NCBI RefSeq assembly: GCF_021789175.1
Contig: NZ_CP084560.1
Location: forward strand, 2,852,001 to 2,916,000
DNA length: 64,000 nucleotides
Direction: 5' to 3'
Origin: Arthrobacter sp. FW306-2-2C-D06B
GTDB taxonomy: Bacteria > Actinomycetota > Actinomycetes > Actinomycetales > Micrococcaceae
In this document: piece by piece, positions 54,347 to 63,260 of the stretch
How positions within the stretch are numbered: the first letter of the stretch is position 1
Layout of the letters: the number at the start of each line of letters is the position of its first letter
The notes under the pieces: model-generated
The model's input: the letters and a program-made list of their open reading frames with translations, nothing else
Database searches by the model: none
What the model was told of the DNA's origin: nothing
Made by a program: the position numbers and the translations under genes

Positions 54347-54898
54347 CTAATCAGTTTGCCGGTCGGTCTTAGCCAGTTCAGCTAGGGCAGCCCAGCGAGG
54401 ATCCAGGTCCTCGTGGTGGTGCCCCGGCTCGTCTTCCAGACGCACTCCGCATATTGAGCAGAGGCCCTGGCAGTCTTCCCGGCACACCGGCTGGAACGGC
54501 AGCATGGTTACAACCGCGTCCCGCAACACCGGTTCAAGATCGATTAGATCGTGCTCGACTCGACGTTGCTCTTCATCGTCTTCTTCGTCCGAGAGCTCCA
54601 CGCCCTCATAGAAGAAAAGTTCTTGCACATTGACCTCAAGGTCATACGCAAGGGGATCCAGGCATCGTCCGCATTCGCCCTTGACTTCAGCGAACACGGT
54701 TCCAGATACCAGAATTCCTTCGTGTACGGCCTCAAGCCTCAGGTCGAGCTCGATATCCGAGCCTTCCTGAACGCCAATGAGTGCCACGCCAAGGTCACTT
54801 GGCGCGGGTACATGTTCCGTGAGCGTCCGCATGCTTCCTGGACTACGTCCGAGGTCCTTGACGTCCAGCGTCAAAGGCGAACTTGCATCTCGCTTAAT
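54347..54898 (-). CDS. DUF177/YceD family protein with probable AUU start
   Basis: About 183 residues if read from the ATT at 54898. The YceD fold has GECGRCLDPLAYDLEV and CREDCQGLCSICGVRL, four-cysteine patterns typical of actinobacterial members linked to 23S rRNA/L32 expression. The sequence IKRDASSPLTLDVKDLGRSP is family-like from its first residue. The only ordinary start in frame is a TTG eight codons later, 29 bases from the single good ribosome-binding site (AGGAG at 54904-54908), which stands five bases before the ATT. No ATG, GTG or TTG lies between the upstream TAA and that TTG. Confidence 0.85.
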   Translation of the reverse strand: MKRDASSPLTLDVKDLGRSPGSMRTLTEHVPAPSDLGVALIGVQEGSDIELDLRLEAVHEGILVSGTVFAEVKGECGRCLDPLAYDLEVNVQELFFYEGVELSDEEDDEEQRRVEHDLIDLEPVLRDAVVTMLPFQPVCREDCQGLCSICGVRLEDEPGHHHEDLDPRWAALAELAKTDRQTD

Positions 54899-55020
54899 GA
54901 GAACTCCTGTAGAACATATGACCGACGTACCATCTTAGCCTGAACGCGTGAGCGGACTCAAACCGGGTCAATTACAACGCGTTCTGCCCGAGGTACCGAT
55001 CCAGCTTACCCGCTGCGGGG

Positions 55021-55506
55021 CTACTCCGCTGCCGACCCGCCAGCGAGGAGCCTCTTGAGTACCGATTTAGGCACGAAATCGGAGACATCTCCGCCCAGAA
55101 GGGAGATTTCCTTGATGAGAGTGGAAGACAAATGGAGGTAGTGGGCCTCCGCCGGAAGAAAGACAGTCTCGACGCCGGACAATTGGCGGTTCATGGTGGC
55201 CATGGGAAGTTCGTAGTCGAAATCCGAGGACGAGCGCAGGCCCTTGACGATCGCCGAAATTCCCCGGTGCCTGCAGTACTCCGCCAGCAATCCCTCACCC
55301 ATGGGCTCCACGATGATGCCCCGCAAGGAAGCGAGGGTCTCCCTAGCCATGTCCATGCGTTCTTCCAAGCTGAAGCGGTACTTCTTCGCATAGTTGGTGG
55401 ACACGGCGACGACGACTTCATCGAACAGGCCGGCGGCCCTCGCAATGACTTCCAGATGTCCGTTGTGGATGGGGTCGAAGGAGCCAGGGCACACTGCGCG
55501 TCTCAT
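55021..55506 (-). CDS. coaD: Phosphopantetheine adenylyltransferase
   Basis: A 161-residue enzyme that makes dephospho-CoA from 4'-phosphopantetheine. The nucleotidyltransferase motif VCPGSFDPIHNGHLEVI is at the N-terminus, followed by KGLRSSSDFDYELPMA and YLHLSSTLIKEISLLGG. It starts at an ATG and diverges from the aminotransferase gene across about 105 bases. Confidence 0.96.
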   Translation of the reverse strand: MRRAVCPGSFDPIHNGHLEVIARAAGLFDEVVVAVSTNYAKKYRFSLEERMDMARETLASLRGIIVEPMGEGLLAEYCRHRGISAIVKGLRSSSDFDYELPMATMNRQLSGVETVFLPAEAHYLHLSSTLIKEISLLGGDVSDFVPKSVLKRLLAGGSAAE

Positions 55507-55611
55507 GGTTCGAACCTACCGCATCCGGGGCCGCAGGCACTATGGCGATACCATGGCTGAAACGGCGGGCCGGAGGAGCCGGAAGCCAGCACCCAGGAAG
55601 GCATCCCCACA

Positions 55612-56841
55612 GTGACGAGCCCGGCCTCTCTCAGCCAGAACACGTCCGCCGCCCCTTGGCAACGTGCCGCAAGCGGCGCCAACCTGCTTTCGGCCGACGG
55701 CAGCCTCGGAGTGACCATCTTCGAAGAGATGACCACCCTGGCAATGTCCACCGGAGCCATCAACCTGGGCCAAGGATTCCCGGACGAGGACGGGCCGGCG
55801 GAAATCAAGGCAGCAGCGCAAGCAGCCATCACGGCGGGAGCCAACCAATACGCGCCAGGCAAAGGGATCCCCGAACTTCGCGAGGCCATCGCCGCACACC
55901 AGGAACGCTTCTACGGACTGACCCCGGACCCGCAGACCGAGGTCATTGTGACCACGGGGGCTACTGAAGCCATCGCCGCCGCATTGCTCGCATTCATCGA
56001 ACCGGGCGACGAAGTCCTGACCTTCGAGCCCTTCTATGACTCCTATGGCGCCATCATCGGACTCGCCGGCGCCAAGCATGTGACCGCTCCCTTGCTGGCG
56101 CCGGACTTCCTTCCGGACCTGGACGCTCTGGAATCGGCATTCAGTGAACGCACCAAGGTTGTCCTCCTCAACAACCCGCACAACCCCACGGGCGCGGTCT
56201 TCCCGCGCGAGGTGCTGGAACGCGTCGTCGAGCTCGCCCGGAAATACGACGCCGTGATCCTCAGCGACGAAGTCTACGAGCACCTCACCTTCGGTGTGCA
56301 GCACCTTCCGGTCGCCGGCATCCCGGGAGCGGCCGAGCGAAGTGTCACGATTTCCTCGGCCGGCAAGACGTTTTCGTTCACCGGCTGGAAGATCGGCTGG
56401 CTCAGTGGACCGGCCCACCTTGTGGCGGCGATCCGCACCGTCAAACAATTCCTCAGCTACAGTTCCGGGACCCCGTTCCAAAGCGCGATCTCGGTAGGCC
56501 TTGCCCTGCCTGATGAGTTCTACACCGGCATCGCGTCCACTCTCCAGCACAAGCGGGACATCCTGGCCGAGGGACTGCGGGCCGCGGGCTTCGGCGTCTA
56601 CACACCGCAGGGAACCTACTTCATCAACGTTGACACCGAGCCTCTCGGCATCAACGACTCGGTGGACTTGGCACGAAGGCTGCCGGGGCTCGTAGGAGTG
56701 GCCGCCATCCCCGTTCCCGTGTTTTGCCACCCGGAAGGCGCGGAAAGGACGCGCAGCCTTCTCCGATTCGCGTTCTGCAAGAAGACGGAAATACTGGAAG
56801 AAGCGGCCGCCCGGCTGGCCACCCTGCGGGACAAGCTCTGA
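55612..56841 (+). CDS. PLP-dependent aminotransferase (DapC/YbdL type)
   Basis: A 409-residue fold-type I aminotransferase. INLGQGFPDEDGP opens the substrate domain, NNPHNPTGAVFP and SDEVYEHLTF bind PLP, and the Schiff-base Lys is in SSAGKTFSFTGWKIGW. Close family members are N-succinyldiaminopimelate aminotransferases (DapC) and methionine/kynurenine aminotransferases, so substrate is uncertain. GTG at 55612 follows AGGAAGG at good spacing. It is two bases upstream of the spermidine-synthase-like gene. Confidence 0.85.
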   Translation: MTSPASLSQNTSAAPWQRAASGANLLSADGSLGVTIFEEMTTLAMSTGAINLGQGFPDEDGPAEIKAAAQAAITAGANQYAPGKGIPELREAIAAHQERFYGLTPDPQTEVIVTTGATEAIAAALLAFIEPGDEVLTFEPFYDSYGAIIGLAGAKHVTAPLLAPDFLPDLDALESAFSERTKVVLLNNPHNPTGAVFPREVLERVVELARKYDAVILSDEVYEHLTFGVQHLPVAGIPGAAERSVTISSAGKTFSFTGWKIGWLSGPAHLVAAIRTVKQFLSYSSGTPFQSAISVGLALPDEFYTGIASTLQHKRDILAEGLRAAGFGVYTPQGTYFINVDTEPLGINDSVDLARRLPGLVGVAAIPVPVFCHPEGAERTRSLLRFAFCKKTEILEEAAARLATLRDKL

Positions 56842-56843
56842 CT

Positions 56844-57632
56844 GTGTCAACTGCGCAAAGCCACGAGGGACGGCGTTTCCTGCGGGCCACCGGCCAACAT
56901 GCCGCGATCGAAGCCGACACATTGATCGACGGCGCGTACATCCTGCGCATCGGCGACGCAGAGCAATCCCATGTCAATCTCGCGGAACCCTCGGAAATCT
57001 TCTACGAGTACCTGCGCAGGATCGGCCATGTGGTGGATCTGGTGGCGCCAGGCGGGCAAGCGATCACTGCCCTTCATCTCGGCGCCGGGGCCTTGACCCT
57101 GGCCCGCTACATCGAGGCGACGAGGCCCGGTTCGGAACAGCACGCCGTCGAGCTCGAACGTGAATTGCTCGACTTCGTGCTGCAGAAGTTGCCCATGCCG
57201 GACGGCACCCGCCTGGAGACGCATATTGGCGACGCACGCGAAACCCTCGCCGAACTGCCCGCGGAACTCGAGTTCGACGTCGTGATCCTGGACATCTTCT
57301 CCGGTCCCGAGGCACCGGCACATATTGCGTGCCAGGAGTTCTACGAAGAGGCCGCGGGGCGGCTCCGGCCCGATGGGGTGCTCATCGTCAATGTCGGCGA
57401 CGAAGCGGCCCTGACCTTGGTGAGCAGCCAGGCCGCCGCGATGCGACGGGCGATGCCCGACGTTGCGGCCTTCGCCGAGGCCGGCATGTTCGCCGGCCGG
57501 TACCCCGGCAACATCATCCTGGTGGGGACGCGCCGGCCGTGGCCGCCCGATTGGACGGCGGAACTCCTCGCCCGTGGGCCGCACCCGGCGGCGGTGCTGA
57601 GCGGAGTGGAGCTGGACCGGCTTTCCGGCTAG
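56844..57632 (+). CDS. Spermidine-synthase-like methyltransferase-fold protein
   Basis: About 262 residues with a SAM/decarboxy-SAM Rossmann fold: ALHLGAGALTLARYIEATRP, AVELERELLDFV and DVVILDIFSGPEAPAHI. It resembles fused spermidine synthases but lacks the full polyamine N-terminal domain, so it may not make polyamines. GTG at 56844 lies three bases after the aminotransferase stop, and codons upstream in frame belong to that gene, so the two are probably co-translated. It converges with rsmD. Confidence 0.78.
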   Translation: MSTAQSHEGRRFLRATGQHAAIEADTLIDGAYILRIGDAEQSHVNLAEPSEIFYEYLRRIGHVVDLVAPGGQAITALHLGAGALTLARYIEATRPGSEQHAVELERELLDFVLQKLPMPDGTRLETHIGDARETLAELPAELEFDVVILDIFSGPEAPAHIACQEFYEEAAGRLRPDGVLIVNVGDEAALTLVSSQAAAMRRAMPDVAAFAEAGMFAGRYPGNIILVGTRRPWPPDWTAELLARGPHPAAVLSGVELDRLSG

Positions 57633-57657
57633 CGCCGCCTTTCGGGCCAGGGACCCG

Positions 57658-58224
57658 TTAGACGGGTTCGGCGAACCAGAGCTTGGTTTCGCCGTACTTC
57701 TTGTCGGCAAACCGCTCGAGGGTGTCCGGCCAGTCCGGTTCCGGGGACCGTGAGGAACGCTCGACGACCACCACGGCACCTTCATCGAGGTGGAAGGCGA
57801 GCTTGGCGAGGACAGCCTTCAGGGAAGGCTCATCCAAGGGATAGGGCGGATCCAGGAACACGAGGTCCCAGAGAACGTCATCCGCCGCGCGTTCCAGGAA
57901 GGACTCCACTTTGGAACGAGTGACGGAGACAATCCTCCGTCCCAGCACCTGGTTGGCCATGTCGGCATTTCGCTGGCAGACCTCGGAGGCGCGTGCATCA
58001 GACTCCACGAGTTCGGCCGAGCGCGCGCCCCGGCTGGCACTTTCGATGCCGAGGGACCCCGAACCCGCATAAAGATCCAGCACCCGGGCATCGTCGATCG
58101 CATCTAGAGCCTCGAGCCGCGAGAACAACGCCTCCTTGACACGGTCCGTCGTCGGCCTGGTGGCGTTTCCAGGGACGCTGACCAGCGGATTGCCGCCGAC
58201 CACGCCGGCAATGATCCGGCTCAC
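57658..58224 (-). CDS. rsmD: 16S rRNA (guanine966-N2)-methyltransferase RsmD
   Basis: About 188 residues. The SAM site is VLDLYAGSGSLGIESASRG, the acceptor motif is FLDPPYPLDE, and an early RPTTDRVKEALFS is characteristic of RsmD. It methylates 16S rRNA. GTG at 58224 follows GGAAGTGG; the residues before it are not conserved. It is 51 bases after the recG stop, in the same direction. Confidence 0.92.
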   Translation of the reverse strand: MSRIIAGVVGGNPLVSVPGNATRPTTDRVKEALFSRLEALDAIDDARVLDLYAGSGSLGIESASRGARSAELVESDARASEVCQRNADMANQVLGRRIVSVTRSKVESFLERAADDVLWDLVFLDPPYPLDEPSLKAVLAKLAFHLDEGAVVVVERSSRSPEPDWPDTLERFADKKYGETKLWFAEPV

Positions 58225-58275
58225 CGGCCACTTCCCGGGACGGAGCACACAGGCGTGCCTTCAAGCGTGGATTCC

Positions 58276-60555
58276 TTAGCCGCGTTCAAGGAACGCCTCC
58301 TTTTCGGGGTTAAGATATTCGTCGATCGCGGCTGCCAGGGCCTGTTGGCCGTCCAGCCCGGGATCGTCCGCGACGAGCCGCTGTGCATCGGTGCGGGCGC
58401 GGGCGATCACGTCCTCATGCTCCAGGACACGCAACAGCTTCAGGGTGGAGCGCCCACCGGACTGCGAGGCGCCCAGGATATCGCCTTCGCGGCGCAGCTT
58501 GAGGTCTTCCTGGGAAAGTTCGAAACCGTCGGTAGTCGAAGCAACGGCGTCAAGGCGCCTGCGGCTTGGATGGCCAGGCTCGAGCGTCGTGACCAGCAGG
58601 CACGTGCCGGGAAGGCCGCCGCGGCCCACCCTCCCGCGCAGCTGGTGGAGTTGCGAAATGCCGAAACGGTCAGCATCAAGGATCACCATCAGCGTGGCGT
58701 TATGGACATCCACCCCCACCTCGATCACTGTCGTGGACACCAGCAGCTGGGTCTGGTTGGCAGTGAACGAGGCCATGGTTTCGGACTTGAGTACCGGATC
58801 CTGCCGGCCGTGGAGTGGCTCCACCCGCACGCCGCGCAGGGCCGGCTCCTGGCTGAGCGTTTCGACGACGGCGTTCACCGAAGCGAGCTCGCGCGCGGGG
58901 CCCTCCTCCGAAAGTTCGGCGTCGCTTGGTTCCGCTTCGCCCGGGCTGAAGTCGCCGTCGTCGTCGTCTCCGATCTTGGGACACACGACGTACACCTGAT
59001 GGCCGGCGTCGATCTCTTCCCGCGAGCGTTTCCAGATCCTGGCCGCCCACCCCGGGTTTTCCGCGAGCCCGACAACGTGGGTGGAGATGGGCGCGCGGCC
59101 TGCAGGGAGTTCGTCCAGCACGGACGTTTCCAGGTCGCCGAAGACTGTCATGGCCACAGTGCGTGGAATCGGAGTAGCGGTCATCACCAGCAGGTGGGGC
59201 GGGCGGTTGGCCTTGGCACGCAGGGCGTCACGCTGCTCCACCCCAAAGCGGTGCTGCTCGTCCACCACGATCAGCCCTAGGTCCTGGAACGAGGTTTTGT
59301 CACTCAGCAGCGCATGGGTGCCGATCACAATGCCGGCATTGCCCGAGGCCGCGTCCAGCATGGCTTGCTTGCGGGCAGCCGTCGGCATGGAGCCTGTGAG
59401 CAAGGCGACCTGGACCGACCCGGGGCCGTTCCCGGGGTCGGTGTCCAACAACCCGGCCCCGCCCAGCATTCCGGCGCCTCCGAACAAACCGTCCCGGGCC
59501 AGCGGGCCCAGGGTCCTCCGGATGGAGTCGAAGTGCTGTGCCGCGAGGACCTCCGTGGGGGCGAGAAGTGCGGCCTGCCCGCCGGCATCCACCACTTGCA
59601 GCATGGCCCTCAAGGCCACAATCGTTTTTCCGGAACCAACTTCGCCCTGCAGCAAGCGGTTCATCGGCGAGTCCTGTGCCAGCTCGTGGGAAAGCGTCTT
59701 TCCGACGGCGGCCTGGCCGGCAGTCAGCGTGAACGGCAGCTGCCGGTCGAAGGCAGCAAGGAGCCCTTCGGGCACGGGCCGACGGGCGGTGGCCTCTTCT
59801 GCAGCCAACTGGGCCCGGCGCCGCGCCAGGGCAGTCTGCAGAACCAGTGCTTCCTGGTAGCGGAACCGGTCACGGGCGCGCTGCCAATCCGCCGCCGTTT
59901 CCGGCGAATGGATCAGCCGGTACGCTTCCCCTACCCCCAGGAATTTCTCCCGGGACGCAATGTCGACAGGCAGCGGATCCTCGATGCTGTCCACATCGAT
60001 GGTGTCCAGGAGCGTGGTGATGACCTTGTGGATGGACCAACTGGTGAGCTTGGCTGTGGCCGGGTAAACGGGAATGGGCATGGCCGCCAGCTTTTCCGGA
60101 TCGACGGAACCGGCAAGCTCCGGGTCCTCGTCGAGCAGCATGAAGTCCGGGTTGGTCATGCCCAAGGAGCCACCGTAGCGGCTGACCTTGCCGGAAAACA
60201 TCACGCGGCGCCCTGGCTGAAGCTCAGCGCGGGCACGGAAGCCGTTGAAGAAACTGATTTTAAGGGTTCCAGGAATCTGCTCGCCGCTGGCCTCGTCCGT
60301 GACCACGACGTCCGTCAACGATCCCCGCCTTGCGCGCATTTGCCGGGTGGAATTGGACAGGACCCTGGCAATGAGGGTGGCCTCTTCATCCAACGGCAGT
60401 TTGCTGATGGGCGTGAGCTCCCCACGGCTCAGGTAGCGCCGGGGAAAGTAGTTGAGCAGCTCCCCGACAGTGTCCAGGCCAAGGTGCTTCTCGATGACGG
60501 ACGAGGAGCGTTTGCCGATCCTCCGCTCGAGGGGAAGGTGAAGCTCAGTATTCAT
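58276..60555 (-). CDS. recG: ATP-dependent DNA helicase RecG
   Basis: About 759 residues, the expected RecG length. An N-terminal wedge/OB domain (GELLNYFPRRYLSR) precedes the helicase core: Walker A LLQGEVGSGKTIVALRA, DExH box VVDEQHRFGVEQR, TATPIPRT, and motif VI QLHQLRGRVGRGGLPG. It reverses stalled forks. ATG at 60555 overlaps the DAK2 stop by 11 bases. An acidic insert (GDDDDGDFSPGEAEPSDAEL) interrupts the second RecA domain. Confidence 0.95.
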   Translation of the reverse strand: MNTELHLPLERRIGKRSSSVIEKHLGLDTVGELLNYFPRRYLSRGELTPISKLPLDEEATLIARVLSNSTRQMRARRGSLTDVVVTDEASGEQIPGTLKISFFNGFRARAELQPGRRVMFSGKVSRYGGSLGMTNPDFMLLDEDPELAGSVDPEKLAAMPIPVYPATAKLTSWSIHKVITTLLDTIDVDSIEDPLPVDIASREKFLGVGEAYRLIHSPETAADWQRARDRFRYQEALVLQTALARRRAQLAAEEATARRPVPEGLLAAFDRQLPFTLTAGQAAVGKTLSHELAQDSPMNRLLQGEVGSGKTIVALRAMLQVVDAGGQAALLAPTEVLAAQHFDSIRRTLGPLARDGLFGGAGMLGGAGLLDTDPGNGPGSVQVALLTGSMPTAARKQAMLDAASGNAGIVIGTHALLSDKTSFQDLGLIVVDEQHRFGVEQRDALRAKANRPPHLLVMTATPIPRTVAMTVFGDLETSVLDELPAGRAPISTHVVGLAENPGWAARIWKRSREEIDAGHQVYVVCPKIGDDDDGDFSPGEAEPSDAELSEEGPARELASVNAVVETLSQEPALRGVRVEPLHGRQDPVLKSETMASFTANQTQLLVSTTVIEVGVDVHNATLMVILDADRFGISQLHQLRGRVGRGGLPGTCLLVTTLEPGHPSRRRLDAVASTTDGFELSQEDLKLRREGDILGASQSGGRSTLKLLRVLEHEDVIARARTDAQRLVADDPGLDGQQALAAAIDEYLNPEKEAFLERG

Positions 60556-61624
60556 GCCCGTGCTGGCCTGCCGGGAGGCCTGGATCGCGCGGCATCGAGA
60601 GCTGGCTGATGGAGATGTCGGTGGGCTCGCCGAGTGAGCGGATGACGGCCACGGCGGGTTCAGCGTCCGGAACGTGGACATGGACGCGCCACCGGTAGCT
60701 GGCTTCCGCCGCGTCCTCGTCGTCATCGTCGTCGTCCCGTGAATCATTCGGTCCAGACGGGCTGCCCACCGGGTTCGCGCTGCCCACCTGGCTCATGATG
60801 ACGGAGTCGCCGAGTTCGTCCAATCGCTGACGGAGCGTGGCGGCGGCGAGCGGTGACAGGCTGATGGTGCACATGACCTCGACGCCGTCGTCGTCAGGCA
60901 TTCCCGCATGGATGTGCGGATCCTGCAGGTCATAGCCGTGCAGGCCGTCCAGGAGTTCATCTTGGAGTTCTTCGCCGAGCACAGCCGAACGGAGGCAATC
61001 CAGGATCAACAACATGCCCACACCACCCGCATCCACTACATGGGCCGCATGCAGCGGGGCCAGTTGGTCCTCGGTTCGCACTACTGCATCCAGCGCTGCA
61101 TTGACTGCGGCATCGAGGGCCAGGCCCAACGCCTGGTTGCTGTCGTCGCCGTTGTGGGCACTATCGCATTCGCCCGCTGCCCTGGCGGCAGCTTCGAGAA
61201 CGGAGAGCATGGTGCCCGGTACAGGCTCGCTCAAGGCAGACCAAGCACGGATCTGGGCCCGGTTCAGTGCGGCGGCAAGCAAGGGCGCGCTGAGGCGCGT
61301 GTGCCCGGCCAGCGGCTCAGCCATTGCGCACAAGAAGACAGCGAAGAGTGTTCCTGAGTTACCCCGGGCCTGCTCCATGGCCGCGCGTCCTGCCGTTGCC
61401 AGAACGGCCCCGACGTCGTTCACCGGTTCGTCCGCGGTGGACCGATCGGCGAACGCCGCAGCAGCAGCGCGGACTGTGAGGTAGAGGTTGGTGCCCGTGT
61501 CGCCATCTGCCACCGGGAAGATGTTGATGGCGTTGAGACGGTCGCTGTGGTTCCCGAGCGTCGTCTCCGCTTTGCCCAGCCACCGCTTCATGGCGTGCGT
61601 ATTGGCGGCAATCTTAGTCTGCAA
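60545..61624 (-). CDS. DAK2/DhaL domain protein (FakA-like)
   Basis: A 359-residue protein. The N-terminal DhaL fold has NIFPVADGDTGTNLYLTV near residue 36 and ARGNSGTLFAVFL, which bind ADP and Mg. In actinobacteria this protein lies between thiL and recG and is related to FakA fatty-acid kinase and YloV. The region after residue 215 has no clear kinase motif and includes an Asp-run SRDDDDDDEDAAE. The TTG start overlaps thiL by 11 bases; an ATG at 61591 is an alternative. Substrate is unknown. Confidence 0.85.
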   Translation of the reverse strand: MQTKIAANTHAMKRWLGKAETTLGNHSDRLNAINIFPVADGDTGTNLYLTVRAAAAAFADRSTADEPVNDVGAVLATAGRAAMEQARGNSGTLFAVFLCAMAEPLAGHTRLSAPLLAAALNRAQIRAWSALSEPVPGTMLSVLEAAARAAGECDSAHNGDDSNQALGLALDAAVNAALDAVVRTEDQLAPLHAAHVVDAGGVGMLLILDCLRSAVLGEELQDELLDGLHGYDLQDPHIHAGMPDDDGVEVMCTISLSPLAAATLRQRLDELGDSVIMSQVGSANPVGSPSGPNDSRDDDDDDEDAAEASYRWRVHVHVPDAEPAVAVIRSLGEPTDISISQLSMPRDPGLPAGQHGHEY

Positions 61625-62627
61625 AGTGATCCCATCCCACGGTGTCAGCGGGGATTCCCGCTATCCGGACGCCGCTGTGCTGTCCTTCGGCAACGGCCTG
61701 GATCGAGCCTATCGCAGTGAAGCCGGAAGGTAGCTGAACATTTGCTGGAAATGTCGCCAACAGGCCGTGGTCCTCTCCGCCCCCCAGGATCCAGTCCATG
61801 GGATCCTGGCCAAGAGGAGCCGAGGCAGCTTCCAAGGGAGTGGCGAGGGCCTTGAGTGCGATGGGGTCGAGGTCGAGTGCCACGCCACTGGCTTCGGCGA
61901 GACGGGCGCCGTCGCGCAAAAGCCCGTCCGAGACATCCATCATGGCCGTGGCTCCTGCCTTGGCACCCAGCGGTCCTGCGGCAAGAGGCGGCAGCGGCCG
62001 GCACTGGCTATCCATGAGTCCGCGCTGGGCAGCGTTCAGCTCGCCTACGGGTATGGTGCTTTCGAGCAGGGCCAGCCCGGCTGCAGCGCGTCCAACAGTT
62101 CCGGCAAGGGCCACAGTGTCTCCCGGACGTGCCCCGGAGCGCAGGACAGCAGGGAACCCGTGCATTGTTCCGACGACGGCGACCGTCACCGCGATTTCGC
62201 GGCCACGGCCCAGGTCTCCCCCGGCAACCGAACAATCGGCAGCCCCCAAGCCGACCATGCCCGCCGTCAGGCCATCCGCGAAGTCCTCGACCCACCGCAC
62301 CGGAGTGCCGGGCGGCATGGTCAAGCTGACGACGAGGGACACTGCGGTACCACCCATCGCGTTGATGTCGCTGAGATTCTGCGCTGCCGATTTCCAGCCG
62401 ACGTCATACCCCGTGGTCAGGTATCCGTTGTTCCATTCCAGGCGGAAGTCCTGGTCCTGGGTCTGGGTGTCGATGGAAATGAGGGTCCGGCCATCCGGCG
62501 CGGCGACGACGGCGGCGTCGTCCCCCGGCCCGAGCAGCACGCTGCTGCTGTGGTTCAGGCGCGGAAAGATGCGCGCGAGGAGCTCGCCTTCGGACAGCTC
62601 GCCGACAGTCTGTTGTTCTATGGACAC
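61614..62627 (-). CDS. thiL: Thiamine-phosphate kinase
   Basis: A 337-residue kinase that makes thiamine diphosphate from thiamine phosphate. GPGDDAAVV and the Mg/ATP-binding ISIDTQTQDQDF are at the N-terminus, SDINAMGG and DVSDGLLRDGARLAEASG follow, and GGGEDHGLL is near the C-terminus. The start is GTG. It supplies the cofactor of AceE (16236) and complements thiC (38340). It heads the thiL-DAK2-recG unit. Confidence 0.93.
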   Translation of the reverse strand: MSIEQQTVGELSEGELLARIFPRLNHSSSVLLGPGDDAAVVAAPDGRTLISIDTQTQDQDFRLEWNNGYLTTGYDVGWKSAAQNLSDINAMGGTAVSLVVSLTMPPGTPVRWVEDFADGLTAGMVGLGAADCSVAGGDLGRGREIAVTVAVVGTMHGFPAVLRSGARPGDTVALAGTVGRAAAGLALLESTIPVGELNAAQRGLMDSQCRPLPPLAAGPLGAKAGATAMMDVSDGLLRDGARLAEASGVALDLDPIALKALATPLEAASAPLGQDPMDWILGGGEDHGLLATFPANVQLPSGFTAIGSIQAVAEGQHSGVRIAGIPADTVGWDHFAD

Positions 62628-62724
62628 AGCTCTACGCTATCGCGAACCGCCGACAACCAAGGGCTGTCCTTTGGCGCCCGTTGCTCCGATCCTCGGTTTG
62701 CCGCAGCCGCGATAGGCTTGATCA

Positions 62725-63240
62725 ATGCAACAAACGAAAGCCGCTGCGCACGTCCGCGCCCTGTGTTCCCTGGCAGCCGCGGCGGTTTCGGTCCTCACGC
62801 TTGCAGCCTGCTCTCCCGTCGCCGACGTGAAGCCTGCGGCAGATGCCGCGAATGCGGCTTGTGCGCCCATGATGGTGTCGCTCCCGGACACCATCGGCGA
62901 CGCCGCCCTGCGGAAGACCAACAGCCAGGGCACGGCGGCATGGGGCGACCCGTCTGTGTTGATTCTGCGTTGCGGCGTCAATGTGCCCGGCCCCACGACG
63001 GACCGTTGCGTCACCGTCAACGACGTCGACTGGGTCATCAAGGAAGGCGACCCGGTATGGACCCTGACTACCTACGGGCGCGAGCCCGCAACTGAAATCC
63101 TCATGGACCCGAACAAAATCAGCTCCGCCACGGTCCTTGCCGATTTGGCACCCGCCGCGGCGAAAATCAAGGCCGTTCGCAAGTGCGTAGGTCAGCCGGA
63201 GCTGCTGCAGAACCTGCCCACGACTACTCCCGGCAAGTAG
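62725..63240 (+). CDS. DUF3515 family lipoprotein
   Basis: A 171-residue secreted protein. A signal peptide ends in lipobox LAAC, followed by a DUF3515 body with CAPMMVSLPDTI, ILRCGVNVPGPT and AVRKCVGQ, giving conserved cysteines likely to pair. Function is unknown; the family is actinobacterial. It diverges from thiL and converges with the ligase gene. Its stop codon is half of a 25-base palindrome with the ligase stop. Confidence 0.85.
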   Translation: MQQTKAAAHVRALCSLAAAAVSVLTLAACSPVADVKPAADAANAACAPMMVSLPDTIGDAALRKTNSQGTAAWGDPSVLILRCGVNVPGPTTDRCVTVNDVDWVIKEGDPVWTLTTYGREPATEILMDPNKISSATVLADLAPAAAKIKAVRKCVGQPELLQNLPTTTPGK

Positions 63241-63260
63241 CCGGCGCCCTGCCGGCTACT
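63236..63260. terminator. Palindrome joining two converging stop codons
   Basis: AGTAGCCGGC pairs perfectly with GCCGGCTACT over a GCCCT loop. It contains the TAG of the DUF3515 gene and overlaps the TAG of the ligase gene. There is no U-tract; it could be a bidirectional U-less terminator. Confidence 0.55.
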
